Positions 49,201 to 62,000 of a stretch of 64,000 nucleotides of DNA are shown here, piece by piece. The DNA is from Ursus arctos (taxonomy: Eukaryota; Chordata; Mammalia; Carnivora; Ursidae), in the NCBI RefSeq assembly GCF_023065955.2, contig NW_026622997.1:8728001-8792000 (forward strand). The letters are read 5' to 3'. The translations under genes were made by a program, and so were the position numbers. The notes beneath the pieces are model-generated. The model worked only from the letters and a program-made list of their open reading frames with translations, was not told the origin of the DNA and ran no database searches. Positions within the stretch are counted from its first letter, which is position 1. Each line of letters starts with the position of its first letter.

Positions 49201-52200
49201 TTATTTATTTGTCAGAGATTGAGCACGCAAGCAGGGGGAGCAGCAGGCAGAGGGAGAAGCAAGCAGAGGGAGAAGCACGCTCCCATCTGAACAAGGAGCC
49301 CAATGTGGGGCTTGAACCCAGGACCCTGGGATCATGACCTGAGCCAAAGGCAAATGCTTAACCAGTTTTATGGTTTTAAGTAGATCCTGTCCACTAACTA
49401 TATTAATACTTGTACTTTTTTCAATGAGGAACTTGACTAAAAGATTTACAAATATTGAACTTGGTGACAATCAAGTTGTTTTTTTTTTCAAGTTCTTAGT
49501 TTAGTATCAAATTTGCAGAATCACTCCTTTAAATCAAGTAATTTGGCTGATAAATCTATGTATACCCATTTATGGGAAGTGAGGGGAATTTCTAGAGCAA
49601 GGATTACTTCATTGAACAGTATAGGCTGAAATTTTTAACTTCAAAAAAGGAGGTATCAATTTAAGGATTGTGATGTGTCCATTCTTTTGAATTGGCATGA
49701 TTTTGAATTCTAACAATGTACATTGGATCTATGAAATTTTTTTTGCCCGAAAAATAAAGTTAAATTGAAAGTAGACATTTTTTTGTTACTAATTCATATA
49801 CCTATAATCTCATTATTTTAAAAAATAGTATGTCTTAAGTTTAGGAAGAATAGTATAAGAAATGTTTTTTTTTTTTTACCAATAAAAATGAAAATAATTC
49901 ATATTTGTATAATACTTTTAGCCCATCGGTTTTTTCCTCAAATTCTCGTGATTATCTCACCTCATAAAGTGGAGTGACTCTCCTTCAATTTATAAATGAG
50001 AAAATAGATTGAGAGATTATTCAATTTACCTAGTATCCTAGAACTAATAGGTAATTAAGGCATATGAAGGATTTTAGCAGAGTGGGTGGGGATTGTTTAG
50101 TCTAAACTACTTCAGAAATTGATTTTTTAGTATCTTTATATTGAGTAATTGGATTTGAAGTTATCAGCCAAGTTTAGCTTAAAAGAAGGTTGGCTTATAC
50201 TATGTATATAAATTCCTAGCTACGTGTCGTGTGTGAGTATAAATACAAACTGACCTTGAAGTTTAAATCATTTTCTGAAAAACTTCAAGAATGCTATTTT
50301 CACCAAGTGCTGTATCTTAGATACTCTTAATTCTTCCAAGTGGCATTGTAATTAAATGGCCCCCCTCTTCCTTTAGCTTTCTAAATTGAGACAGTTGTTA
50401 GTGTTGCTGATTATGTCCTCTAAAATGTCCCTAAATGATCTTTGTATCTTTGAATTTGTCTTCCATTTGAAAAGGAAATTCTGAGCAGTTTATTAAGGAC
50501 TAGAGTTGAATATTTGAAACATAATTTTTTAATTACAGAAAAGATACTAATTAAAGAGATTCAGATAAGGCAGAAGCCTGTAAAGTCTCCCTTTTCATCT
50601 CTCCACTATCAGTCATAAGAATGTCCTTCTAGTTCTTTTTTTATGTACATAAAATTATATGAATGTTCTTTCTTACAGAAATGGAGTCCTACATGTTAAA
50701 ATGTGATTTGCTTTCTTCATAAGACATTTCTGTGACAGTAAAGATCTCTTTTAGCTCTTTATATAGCAGTACCATATTTCGCAGTATAGATAGACAAAGT
50801 TGAACTTTGAACAACACAGGGGTTATGGGTACCAAGTCCCCCACACAGTCAAAAATGAGCATACAACTTTTGACTCTCCCAAAACTTAATTACCTATAGC
50901 CTGTTGCTAACTGGAATCCTTACCAATAACTTAACACATATTTCATATGCTCTAATATCACATATACTGTATTGTTATAATAAAGTAAGTTAGAGGTAAG
51001 AAAATCCTAAGGAAGACTAAATACATTCACAGTACTGTACTGTAAAAACAATTTGCATGTAAGTGGACCTGTGCCGTTCAAACCCATGTTCAAGGGTCAC
51101 CTCTAATCATTCCCTTACTGAAACATGAAAATTTTGGTTGGTTCCAGTTTTTCAGGATTGTATGCAAAGATGTCCACTGGTTATGTGTGAAGTTTTTTGT
51201 AGGATAGAGTCACAGAAGTAAAATTACAAAGTGTAAGGTAATGTATGTTTACATTTGATAAAGTGTTGTCAAAAGTCTTTCCAGGAAAGTTATACCAGTA
51301 TGACCAGTATGTATTTCCTTGACTAGATGAACTGTCCCTTTCTCTAAACCCTTACTTACATTTCCTTTGTTCTAAGGTCAACAGTTACTGTAAGATGCTG
51401 TTATATGTAATATATTAAAAATAAGATTCTGTATTACAAAAGTGCCAAAACTTAGAATGAAAAGTCTTCAAACTGAGGAGATGCAATACTGTTACTTAGA
51501 AAAGTTTTATTTGAGTTGTTTATCTGGAATTAGAATTAGTGGCTTAACAGCGTGAATAACCTTTGTAATTTTTCAAATTGTGAGACCAGAGGTGGTCTGT
51601 CTGTGAGCGTGCCATAACCCCAAAACGTCATTGTGATTTTCTGAATTCGTGTTTTGTTGCAAAACATGTTAATCTGTGTGTACTGTCTTCAGGTTAGTGT
51701 GCCCTTTCTTAAGACGTTTTTTATATGCAAAACAAATTCATTAATTTAATGTATTTTTCTGTTAACCTGTATTTGGTCCCCTTAAGAACACGACCTCGAG
51801 ATGATATCCTCAGTAGACGTGAAAGATCAAAAGATGCCAGCCCAATCAATAGGTGGTCTCCAACCCGAAGAAGAGCAAGTAGATCTCCCATTAGAAGACG
51901 GTCTCGTTCCCCACTCAGACGTAGTAGGTCACCCAGGAGAAGAAGCAGGTCTCCTCGGAGGAGGTAGAGATAATGTTACATATGTTGACCTTTTTAAAAA
52001 ATTCATTAAACTCTGTATGCTTCTGAAGTTTCGTATTAGCTCATTTGGTGGGTTTTCTTAAAGACCATTTTTCTCTGTGAAGAATCGTAGCTGTGATCCC
52101 ATATAGTTTCTTTTGTACCAGCATGTGATATAGTTCACACACACTGATTTTTCTTTATCTTTTTTTCAAATTTAAATCAGTGGTTCATTAAAAACTCAGT

Positions 52201-53000
52201 CTTTGGAAAGGGAGATGCTTTTTTTTCCTACTTCTTAAGAAAGATAAATACTACATGTGCTATGCCTGCTGATTTGTTCTGTTTTAAACAGAATAGATCA
52301 TAAGGTAATAAAAGTAGCCCAGTTTTCAGTCATTATGTAATTGCAGTTCTCTATTTTTCTATTAACTTGTATTTTGTCCCCTTAGAACATGACCTCAAGA
52401 TGATATTCTTAGTTGTTGTGAAAGACTCCCTGGGCAAACACTTGTTTAATTCACAGTAGTAGAAACCATTTTATGTGAAGCATATTTAGTGAGTTGGTTA
52501 ATCAAAATGTTGGTTTGTAAAGCAGGAATCATTTTAAAATATATGCATTAAGTATTTTTTTAAAGGTGTATCTATTTTAGAGAGAGCATGCAAGTAGTGG
52601 GGAGGGCGGAGGGAAAGAATCTCAAGCAGATTCCCTGCTGAGCTCAGAGCCAGCCTCAAGCTCCATGAGATCATGACCTGAGCTGAAACCAAGAAACCAA
52701 CTAACCGACTGAGCCACTCAGGCAGCCCTATGTGTTAAACTTTTTAACTCAAACATAAGTGGACTTCCGTTTGCCAATTTTTTAACATGTTTAATTGAAC
52801 TAATACATGAATGTAGTTTAAAAAGACAGTGCACCAAAGGCTTATGTTCCAACCAGTGAATGCACCTGTACATTATCTGTGAGTATTTTTATATACTAGA
52901 TTTCTTGAAGTAGAAGTGCTTTGTCTGAGGTTGTGTATGCTGAAATTGTTTAAGTTATTGCCATATTATCTATTGATTTCTTACTTTGGACAATTATGTT

Positions 53001-53031
<31 letters not shown>

Positions 53032-56000
53032 CTTTTTTTTTTTTTAAGTAGACTCCACGCTCATAGTGGAGCAGTGTGGGGTTTAAACTGAAAACCCTGA
53101 GATCAGCACCTGAGCTGATATCAAGAGTTGGACGCTTAACAAACTGAGCTACCCAGGCACCCCAACAATTACTTTTTTTACTTCCACCCATCACACTTTC
53201 TCTTCTAATGGTGTTACATTTCTGTGTAATGTTACGGTCATTATGCTCTTCTGCATATTGCTCATTGCTGACCAAGTAGTCTGGGGAAGGGAGCAAGGAA
53301 AGATCTTCCTCCTAATGCCTCTAGCCTCTGGCTCCAAACTGACTAATAGGCCTGCTTATACAGTTACTGGAGAATTTGTTTTCCCTTTTCTGTGCTCTGG
53401 AGATTCTCTCGTTTCGGTCTTACTTTGTGCTTCCCTTTCCTGTATTCAGCATCTTCAGGTTTTACTTCCTGGCTTTGTTAATGCATCTCCAATAGCTTCC
53501 TATGAAAAGGACATTTTTGGGGACCTTTGTTTCTTAAAAGCCCTTTTTTTTTTTAATCCCCATTGCTAATTTGATTTGTCAAGGAGTAGAATTGCAAGTT
53601 GAAATAATTTTTTCTTAAGAATTTTGAAATTGTTATTCCATGGATTTCTAGTTTCCAGATTGCTATTGAGAAATCCTGTTCTGATCCCTGGGCATTTCTT
53701 AGAGGACTTGCTTTTTCTCTCACCCTCTCTTTTTATAAAAAATGTCCTGTGTTCTGGAATTCCACTATAACGTGCCATGGTACATGCCTCTTTTCTTTTC
53801 ATTGATTTTGCTGGGCACTAAATAGGCCCTTTAAAGCAGGAATATTATGGCTGCCTATTATGGGAAATTTTCTCTCTTTTGTTTTGGTTTTGGTTTGCTT
53901 TCTTGCCCATTGTCCTTCCCCGCCATTGGACCCTTCTGTATTGTTCACTAATTGCCCCCACAACACAGGCATCTTTTGTGTTTGTCGTTTTGTTCTACTT
54001 TCAGTCTAGGAGATTTTACCGTTCTCCCTTCTTACCTTTCTGTTGATTTTTTTCCCCCTCTGCTCTTGTATATTTATTTTTATTTCTAAAACTTGCTGGC
54101 TGTTTAATTTTTTATGCCATTTTATTCATGTTTTATAGAAATAGCATCTCTTAAGTCAGAGATGATAATGAGTTTATTTTATGGAGTTTTTGTTCTTGAT
54201 AGTTTTCTTACCTATGCTTTGTTTCTTCCCAGATTCCTTTTGTTGTTTCTTTACCTTTTTCATTTGAGAACTTTACTCATAAACAGCTGGATCCTTCTTG
54301 TTGCCTATTCTATTTTAAAACTTAGCCACTGTGAAAGCTGAATGGAAGCTTTCTTCCCTTCTGAGAATGTAGAATTTGTGGATTAGTGGGTATCATTTCA
54401 GTGTAACTAAATCTCTTTAGCATATCAATGACTGTAGCCCTATTCTTTTGGGCTAGTGATTTTCTAGAATCCTCTTATCTGCTGGAGAATATTGACATGG
54501 CTGCCAGGAGAGTTGTGGTTCTTCCTAATGTAGACTTCCCCTTAATCCTTTAATGTTCAGTACTATGCCTCCCTGCTACCTTGGGTCAGTTTTTATAACA
54601 CCCAACACCTCTCCATAAAATAAATTTTAAGGGGCGCCTGGGTGGCACAGTGGTTAAGCATCTGCCTTCGGCTCAGGGCGTGATCCCGGCGTTATGGGAT
54701 CGAGCCCCACATCAGGCTCCTCTGCTATGAGCCTGCTTCTTCCTCTCCCACTCCCCCTGCTTGTGTTCCCTCTCTCGCTGGCTGTCTCTATCTCTGTTGA
54801 ATAAATAAATAAAATCTTTTAAAAAAATAAATAAATAAATAAAAATAAAATAAAATAAATTTTAAGTATTATGCCAGAATGTGAAGGGGGATCGTTGGCA
54901 TTTTCTACTGAGTCAGGAAGGGGACTTTACAGAGTCAGGCTGTTCCTAAGGCTTTCAACCAGTTCTTTTTAGCTTTTACCTCACACCACATCCAACAGAA
55001 CATGGTGTCTCCAAGTCTTGAGGCTTTCTTGGGTTCTGTGGCATGCATTTACTTGTTTCTTACTTACCTTGTCTGTTCCTGTTGGACTAAAATTTAGATT
55101 TGATTTGTTACTATTCTGTCCAATTTGCACATCAAGATTTTGTTGACATTTCTGTATAATTCTTTGCATTCTCTTTGCCTGAGGATTTTCTTTTCAATTG
55201 TTCATTTCATGTTATTTTAGTAAGGTTTCTTGAGAAATGTGACATAAGCATGGTAGTTAGATGTGACATTAACTGGGAGTTTGCCAATTCTTTGTAGCCT
55301 TTTCTGTTTGGAGTTCCACAGCATCTTTCTAACATAAACTTCACCTTTAATGCTTGAGCTATAATAGCAGTTTTTGTTACACGTGAGGCAAGACCTTTAT
55401 GCACTTATAACAATGTCTGAGGGCCATATTAATTAGACTGGGAATTTTTGTCACATTGTCTTTCCTATACCTTATTAGCAGTGATCTGTTTTTAAACTTG
55501 GTTTTATTGAAACATATTTACATAAAGTAAATTCACCCTTTTTGGTGTAAAGGTAAATGAGTTTTGACAAACACATAATCACATAATCACCATAATCAAG
55601 AACATTTCCATTCCCCCAAAGTTCTTTTGTGCCCCTTTGCAGTCCAGTAAGAACAATAGCTGTGTTTTAGTTATCGTCAATTAAGCTGGTTGCTCCAATC
55701 TTTCTGATGTTACTTTACTTCAAATTTTTAATTAACCCCTTTTTAAATGATTTCATTTTTAGAACAGTTTTAGATTCCCAGCAAAATGAGCTTTTGAAAA
55801 GTACAGAGAGTTCCTGTGTACTCGTGCCCCCAAAACACCCACAGCTTCTCTACCTTTAGTTGACCTTTAAAATGTGTGTATCTATAATTTTTCCTCCCCA
55901 AATAGGGACAGAGGTCGGAGGAGCCGGTCACGCTTGAGAAGGCGGTCTCGATCACGGGGTGGTCGTAGACGTAGGAGTAGGAGCAAAGTAAAGGAAGATA

Positions 56001-59000
56001 AATTTAAAGGAAGTCTTTCTGAAGGAATGAAAGTTGAACAAGAATCTTCATCTGATGATAAGTAAGAATGAAATTTCCCATAATTTCCTTTTTCCAATTT
56101 AGACAAGTACTGTTTGACCTGGAAATCTTTTAATTTCCACCTGGACATTGTAAGTGAATCTATTAATTAGGTTCTGAATTTAAAAGTTAATTTTTTGTGC
56201 ATATATTATAGGTTATGTGGCAGAGGTCATCGTTTTCTGAATTTAGAGGTTTCAGTTTTGGCTGGAGTGAATATCCTGAGCCTTCCCTTTTTCATTTTTG
56301 TTAGAGACAACAGGTCTGTTAGATAGCTGTACTAATCTTGATTACCAGTTTTGTGTGGTTGAGTGTGGGGGTTTAGTAAGTTTTAAACTTTTCAGTTCAT
56401 ATAAAATGGTACATATTTTGCAGTTGAGGCTAACTGGTGTTAGGTATGTCTGTTACAGTGTGAAAAATACGGAAACATTTCAGTGTCCAGTGGACAAAAT
56501 TTTTTTAATGTGAATCTAGTTGTCTAGATGGAATGTCTCAAAAAATAAGATAATTTAGAGCTGTGGTCCTCAGCCGGGGTAATTTGCCTTTCTGAGGACA
56601 TTTTGGCAATATCTAAAGATATTTTTGGTTGTCATCTTGTGGCTAGAGACCAGAGATACTGTTCACCATCTGCTAATGCACAGGACAGCGCCTTCTTCCA
56701 TAATGAAGAATTGTCAAAATGTCAGTAGTGCCTAGGTCAAGAAAGCCCAATCAGAGCTAGGTGATATGCAAGTAAGTGAGGGTGTTAAACGTAGATCCTG
56801 ATACCTTGAGAATGCAGTTTGCTTTCTGGTCTGCACTGAAAATTCAGCAGATCATAAAAGAGGCTGTGTGGGGAGGAATTGTAAAGATTTGGAGTTCTTT
56901 GGGAGGAAATTGGGACCAGTCAGGGGCAGTGTCTGGAGGTGGAGCCACATTCCCCGTCAGATTGTATGCGAATATTTACATGTGCATTTTTGATAGGGAA
57001 AGGATCCATAGCTTTCCAAGAACCTATAGCTTTCTGTGACCCGGAGAAGGTACTAGTTTTCTTATATGTCTCACTCTTGTTCTGTAGGGATTAAAACTGA
57101 GGCTGGCTAGGTGACATGATTTTAGTAATACCAAAGTCATGGTAGAGCCAGGGGTCACTTTTTTGAACTTAAGAATCTTTCTTTTGTTCCCTAGTTTGGT
57201 GCCATGAAACAAGTGAGGAGAAAAATGGGACACACAGGGTTAAATTACTTGCCAGGATTCCAAACCAGGCAACTGAGAGTTCAGAAACAGGATAAAGAGA
57301 GTAAGATGGCTTAAGACTTTTGCTGGAACTGGCAGATGACCGACGTTTTCTAGCTTTTATTTTTAAACTGTGTAATAGTTATGGCTTGTGACTCTCTAAG
57401 TATATGTGAAATTATTAATGTTTATATATGTGTAATTTTTTTTTAAGCCTTGAAGACTTTGATGTAGAGGAAGAAGACGAAGAAGCCCTAATAGAACAGA
57501 GAAGAATACAGAGACAGGCAATTGTTCAGGTATGTGATATTAGTAAGGGTTTATGCAATCCTTTTTAAATATTTACTCTTAGTGAAAGGGTTTTTACTTT
57601 AATAAAGAATCGATGGGTAGTAGCATTTGAGTAAGACTTAAAGAAGCATATATGTGAAATTATCTTTATGAGATTTGAAAAGATAATAGTTTCTTAAGTT
57701 GAAATGGTTGCCCTTTTTTTGTTTTATATAGGATTCAGATATAAACCTTTTATAAGATAAAATTTGAAGGTTTTTTTTTTTTTTTAAGAAAAGCCTCATA
57801 AATGAGTATAGAATAAATTGGAGGAATTTCATTCAAAAAAAAATTATGCAATTATACCTGTTTCTATATAGGGGGAAAAACCATTTTAATGTCTAAAAAA
57901 TAGCAGATTTTCTTGTGTAAATGTGATTGCTTAAATGCAACATCTCAAAAATAATTTAAAGTAGTTTAGAGGTAGGTGACTAAGAAAATGGGGTGGGGAG
58001 AGGGTGTTGTACATAGGTCTTTGTATAGTCGTTTAATGATAAGATTACCTGCCTTGGAAGATTGTCCGTTATGCCTTGGCCATCCTGAGATAAAGCCATG
58101 GCCATTAGACCTTTGTGGATGGCAGTCCCTGTAAAGTGTAACGTTTTCTCCTAATAATGGGAAGGTGAGTGATGGAGTTGAGAACACATTCTGGAAGAAG
58201 CGAAAAATTACTTAGATGCTGTTAAGAAAGATAGCAGGCAAAAGGAAAGAGCAGTTGTGCCAGCTTACCTGCACATACAGAGCAAATCATAAATCAGGCA
58301 CTGGTAGGTCAGAGCAAAGGAAAGAAGTTGAATCACCAGAGGATGTAGGGCAAAACTGGAATTCCAGGGAAACTTTTCTGGGGCACTGATGAAATTGTTG
58401 TTATTAAACTGATATCCCTAGAGACTTGGTTGAATCTTTTTTTGTTCTTGCCCAGGTCCACAATCCCTTATCTCCAGCCCTTGGGGCCAGATGTGCTTCA
58501 GAACTCAGAACTATTTGAATTTAGAAAGGTAATATGGTGCATCTATGTATATTATATAGCCCCCATCAGTGGGGTCTAGAACAGTACCCCACTATCAAAC
58601 ACATTAGTATTTCTGCAGTGAGACATATTATGTTCACACTGGGGGAGATAAAAATAAGACTACAAATAGTATCACATCTGTTCAGGTGAGGTTTTGTCAC
58701 CTAATGAATGTGCACCAAACATAGAACACCTTTTTTCAGAGTTTTGTGGATTTTAGAAATATATGTAAGGGATTGTGGATCTGATTCAATCAAGACATCA
58801 ATACCTTTTTAAAATTTTTAACATTGACAGTCTTTTCAGTGCAATACCTGTTAGCAGATATGCATCAGATTTTATGAAAATAATACGTTGTATTGTTGTT
58901 ACAGAAATATAAATATCTTGCTGAAGATAGCAATATGTCTGTGCCATCTGAACCAAGCAGCCCCCAGAGCAGTACCTGTACACGGTCACCTTCTCCAGAT

Positions 59001-62000
59001 GACATTCTGGAAAGGGTAGCTGCTGATGTGAAAGAGTATGAACGGGAAAATGTTGATACATTTGAGGCTTCAGTAAAAGCCAAGCATAATCTAATGACCG
59101 TTGAACAGAATAATGGTAAGTTAAATTTTTGTTTTGACACGCTTTCTCTGAATTCTTAGCTCTGTAAATAATGAAAGAGATTGTTATGGGATGGGTAAAA
59201 GTGAAAGGGATAGAAATGTTGCCCCTGCTAAATCTTAGGGTAATACAATATTAAATGTGTCCCAGTGAATGTCCTTTATAAATGTTTTTGATTAGTTCAC
59301 ATAACCTAAACAGTATTATACTGAATCTCATTTATTTATTACCTTCTGTTTGGGGCACCTGGCTGGTTCAGTTGATAAGAGCATGTGACTCTTGATCTTG
59401 GGTTTGTTAGTTCAAGCCCAGTGTTGGGCATAGAGCTTATTTAAAAAAAATAAATAAAATATTGTCATTACCTTCTCTTTTGCCTGCTAGAGTAATTTAA
59501 AGCAAATCCCAGCCATGATTCCATTTCATCTGTAAATACTTCATTGTGTATCTCTTCTAGATAAGGACTTTTTAAAAGAAACATAACTTGGGTGCCTGGG
59601 TGGCTCAGTTAAGTGGCTAGCCCATGATTTAGGTTCAGGTCATGATCTAAGGGTCGTGGGATTGAGCCCAGTTTGGGCTCCACGCTCAGGAGGGAGTCTG
59701 CTTGAAGCTTCTCTCTTTTCCTCTCCCCCTCCCCCTGCTTGTGCTTTCTAAGTAAACAAATAAAATCTTTAAAAAATAAAAATTAAAAAACATATCTAAA
59801 GAATTGATCATTTTAAATATCTTTCTAATTATAGTTGATTGTTTTGAATCAAAATCCAAATAAGATGCACGTATGTCTTAATCTCCCAGAATCTTTAATA
59901 GTTATTCTCATCCTTCTCTCTCCCCCTTTCCATTTTCTTGTGAAGATACTGAGGCCATGTGTCCTATAAACTTTTCTTTCCATTCTGATTTTGCCACATC
60001 ATTCTTGTTTCATTTATTTCCTCTATCCTCCATGTTTCTTGAAAACTAATATAAGTGTTAGAGACCTGAGTAGATTTAAGGTAATTTTTTTTGGCAAGAA
60101 CACTGCCTAAGTGGTGGGTGTTCTTGTATCACATCAGGTGGCATGTGGTGTGTGCTTGTCCTATTTTTATTGATACTGAGATTGTGTGTTGAGATAAGAT
60201 GATCACATCTGTCCACCATGAAGTTGTCCTTCAGCTGTTCATCTGGCAGTTTCATCAGCCATTGGTGATCATTCGTTAGATCCACTATTTCATGGGGAGT
60301 AGGGACAGGCGGTGGGCACAGTCCAAAGTGGTGATTCTTAAATTTCCATAATTCTTTTTGTATTAGGTATAATTCCACAAGAGAAGAGGTTTCCATTCTT
60401 TGGTTATCCAAGAAATACAGTTTGTACAGGAAAGTCAGGATAAATGCTTGGCTATTTCCTTTTACTGACTAATACTTAGCATAGAATAGAATTGGTACAT
60501 TAACAACCTCCGGAGATGACCAGTGAGGTTCGGGTTGTTTTTGTCAGGCTTTTATTATTTGGTATCATTATGTACTTAAATTCTCTCTCCAGCTAGATGG
60601 GGAAAGAGGAAGCATTTTTGAGTTGGTTTTCAGTGTCTTTTTGATCCAAACCCTACAGATTTATTGGTATTAATATATTTATTAATATGTTTCTTTCTAG
60701 GAGAGGTTGGCAACTGTCTTTTTAAGGTCAGGTAGTCAATATTTTAGGCTTTTGTAATTTATGCATTTTTTTCTCTGCTCCAACTACTGAACTCTGTTGT
60801 AACGCAGAGGCAGCTGTGTTCTCAAAAAAACTGTGTGGACACAAATTTAAATTTCGTATAATTTTCATATGTCACAAAATATTCTTATGTGTTTCCCTAA
60901 AACCTTTCAAAATGTAAAAACGGGCCATATAAAAACAATCAGGGGACCAAATTTACCCCACTGTTTTGTTTGCAAGCTCCGTTCTACCACATTGTAAGAT
61001 ATCCCAGGCTCACCTTGTGCATATCTTGCCCCAGAGCAGAAGCAGCTGTTGCTTCAGGGAACCGTAGTTCCATTTAATAGGAAGTGCCATTTAGATTTCA
61101 CAAAGCACTTAGGAGTGCCCGTTATTCATGGGACTTTTCAGTGGACAAAGCTAGGACGTACATACATTTTTGGAGAGGGGAGGTTCATACTGAAAAATCG
61201 CCAAATCAGACTTGAGATTACGGGTTTTTATTAACGTCTTTGACTTTCTATTTGTTTCTTTTATAGTGAAAAACGTGATTCCTAATAACGTGATTATTTA
61301 GGTTATTTTGAAGCTTTTATTTACTTAGTTATCACCAATATTGAATGTAGTGAATGCAAATTGAAAATTTAATGACTCTTTTTATCCTTGGAATACATTC
61401 CAAGGTTTCGTGAAGTCATTTGAAATACTTCTGTGTGGTATACCCCTCATTTGATAGATTAGGCTTATTTTATTTGCTTTTGATTTTTAGGAATTTTCTG
61501 TTTGATTATTAAAATGTCTTTCATGTGTGTGTATTTGTATTCTGCCTACACAGGCAAACACAAAAATAGACACACACATTGATATGAAAAGATCTTCATT
61601 CCTTTTTACAGCTCTGTGCTATTGCAGTGTAATGAATGTGGTAAGGTTTATTCACTGTGTCTTCTAATGGTGGATGTTTGGGTTGTATCCAGTTGTTGAT
61701 TATTCATTGAAGGATTAATTATAATGACGTTGCGCATTAAGTCATTTTTTTAATGCTTACCACTGCGTCTTTGAAATTATTTCCTAGAGAAGTAGGGTTG
61801 CTGGGCCAGAAGAGTATAATTGTGCTGTGTTTCCAAATTTTAGTCTGTAAGGCTTGCACCGTTTTGCCTCTCGCAAGTAATGTCTGAGTACTTGCTTATC
61901 AGGGCCTTGTTACCAGGATGTTGTCATACTTTTGTTTTTTTTAGCCCGTCTCAAAAGAGAGAGGGTATTTCATTGTAATTTTAATTTGTAGTTCCCTTAC

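Larger units (their letters stand above)
49050..51786 (+). other. PRPF4B: PRPF4B intron 2
   Basis: This intron holds one truncated CAN-SINE, a MIR-like fragment (about 49890-50070), and an L1 3' remnant split by a MER2 copy. Nothing else is recognised in 49379-49889, 50071-50560 or 51350-51786. Confidence 0.9.
51964..55905 (+). other. PRPF4B: PRPF4B intron 3
   Basis: It holds the relic exon 3 copy, three CAN-SINEs (two minus, one plus), L1-like remnants at about 52745-52990 and 55480-55860, and a long T-rich old repeat of uncertain class at about 53560-54320. The minus SINE at 53035 and the plus SINE at 54631 are inverted relative to each other and could pair in the pre-mRNA. Confidence 0.9.

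Noticed and set aside
60076..60411. 111-codon minus-strand frame in PRPF4B intron 6
   Set aside because: It coincides with an old dispersed repeat and has no promoter, splice signals or recognisable domain.
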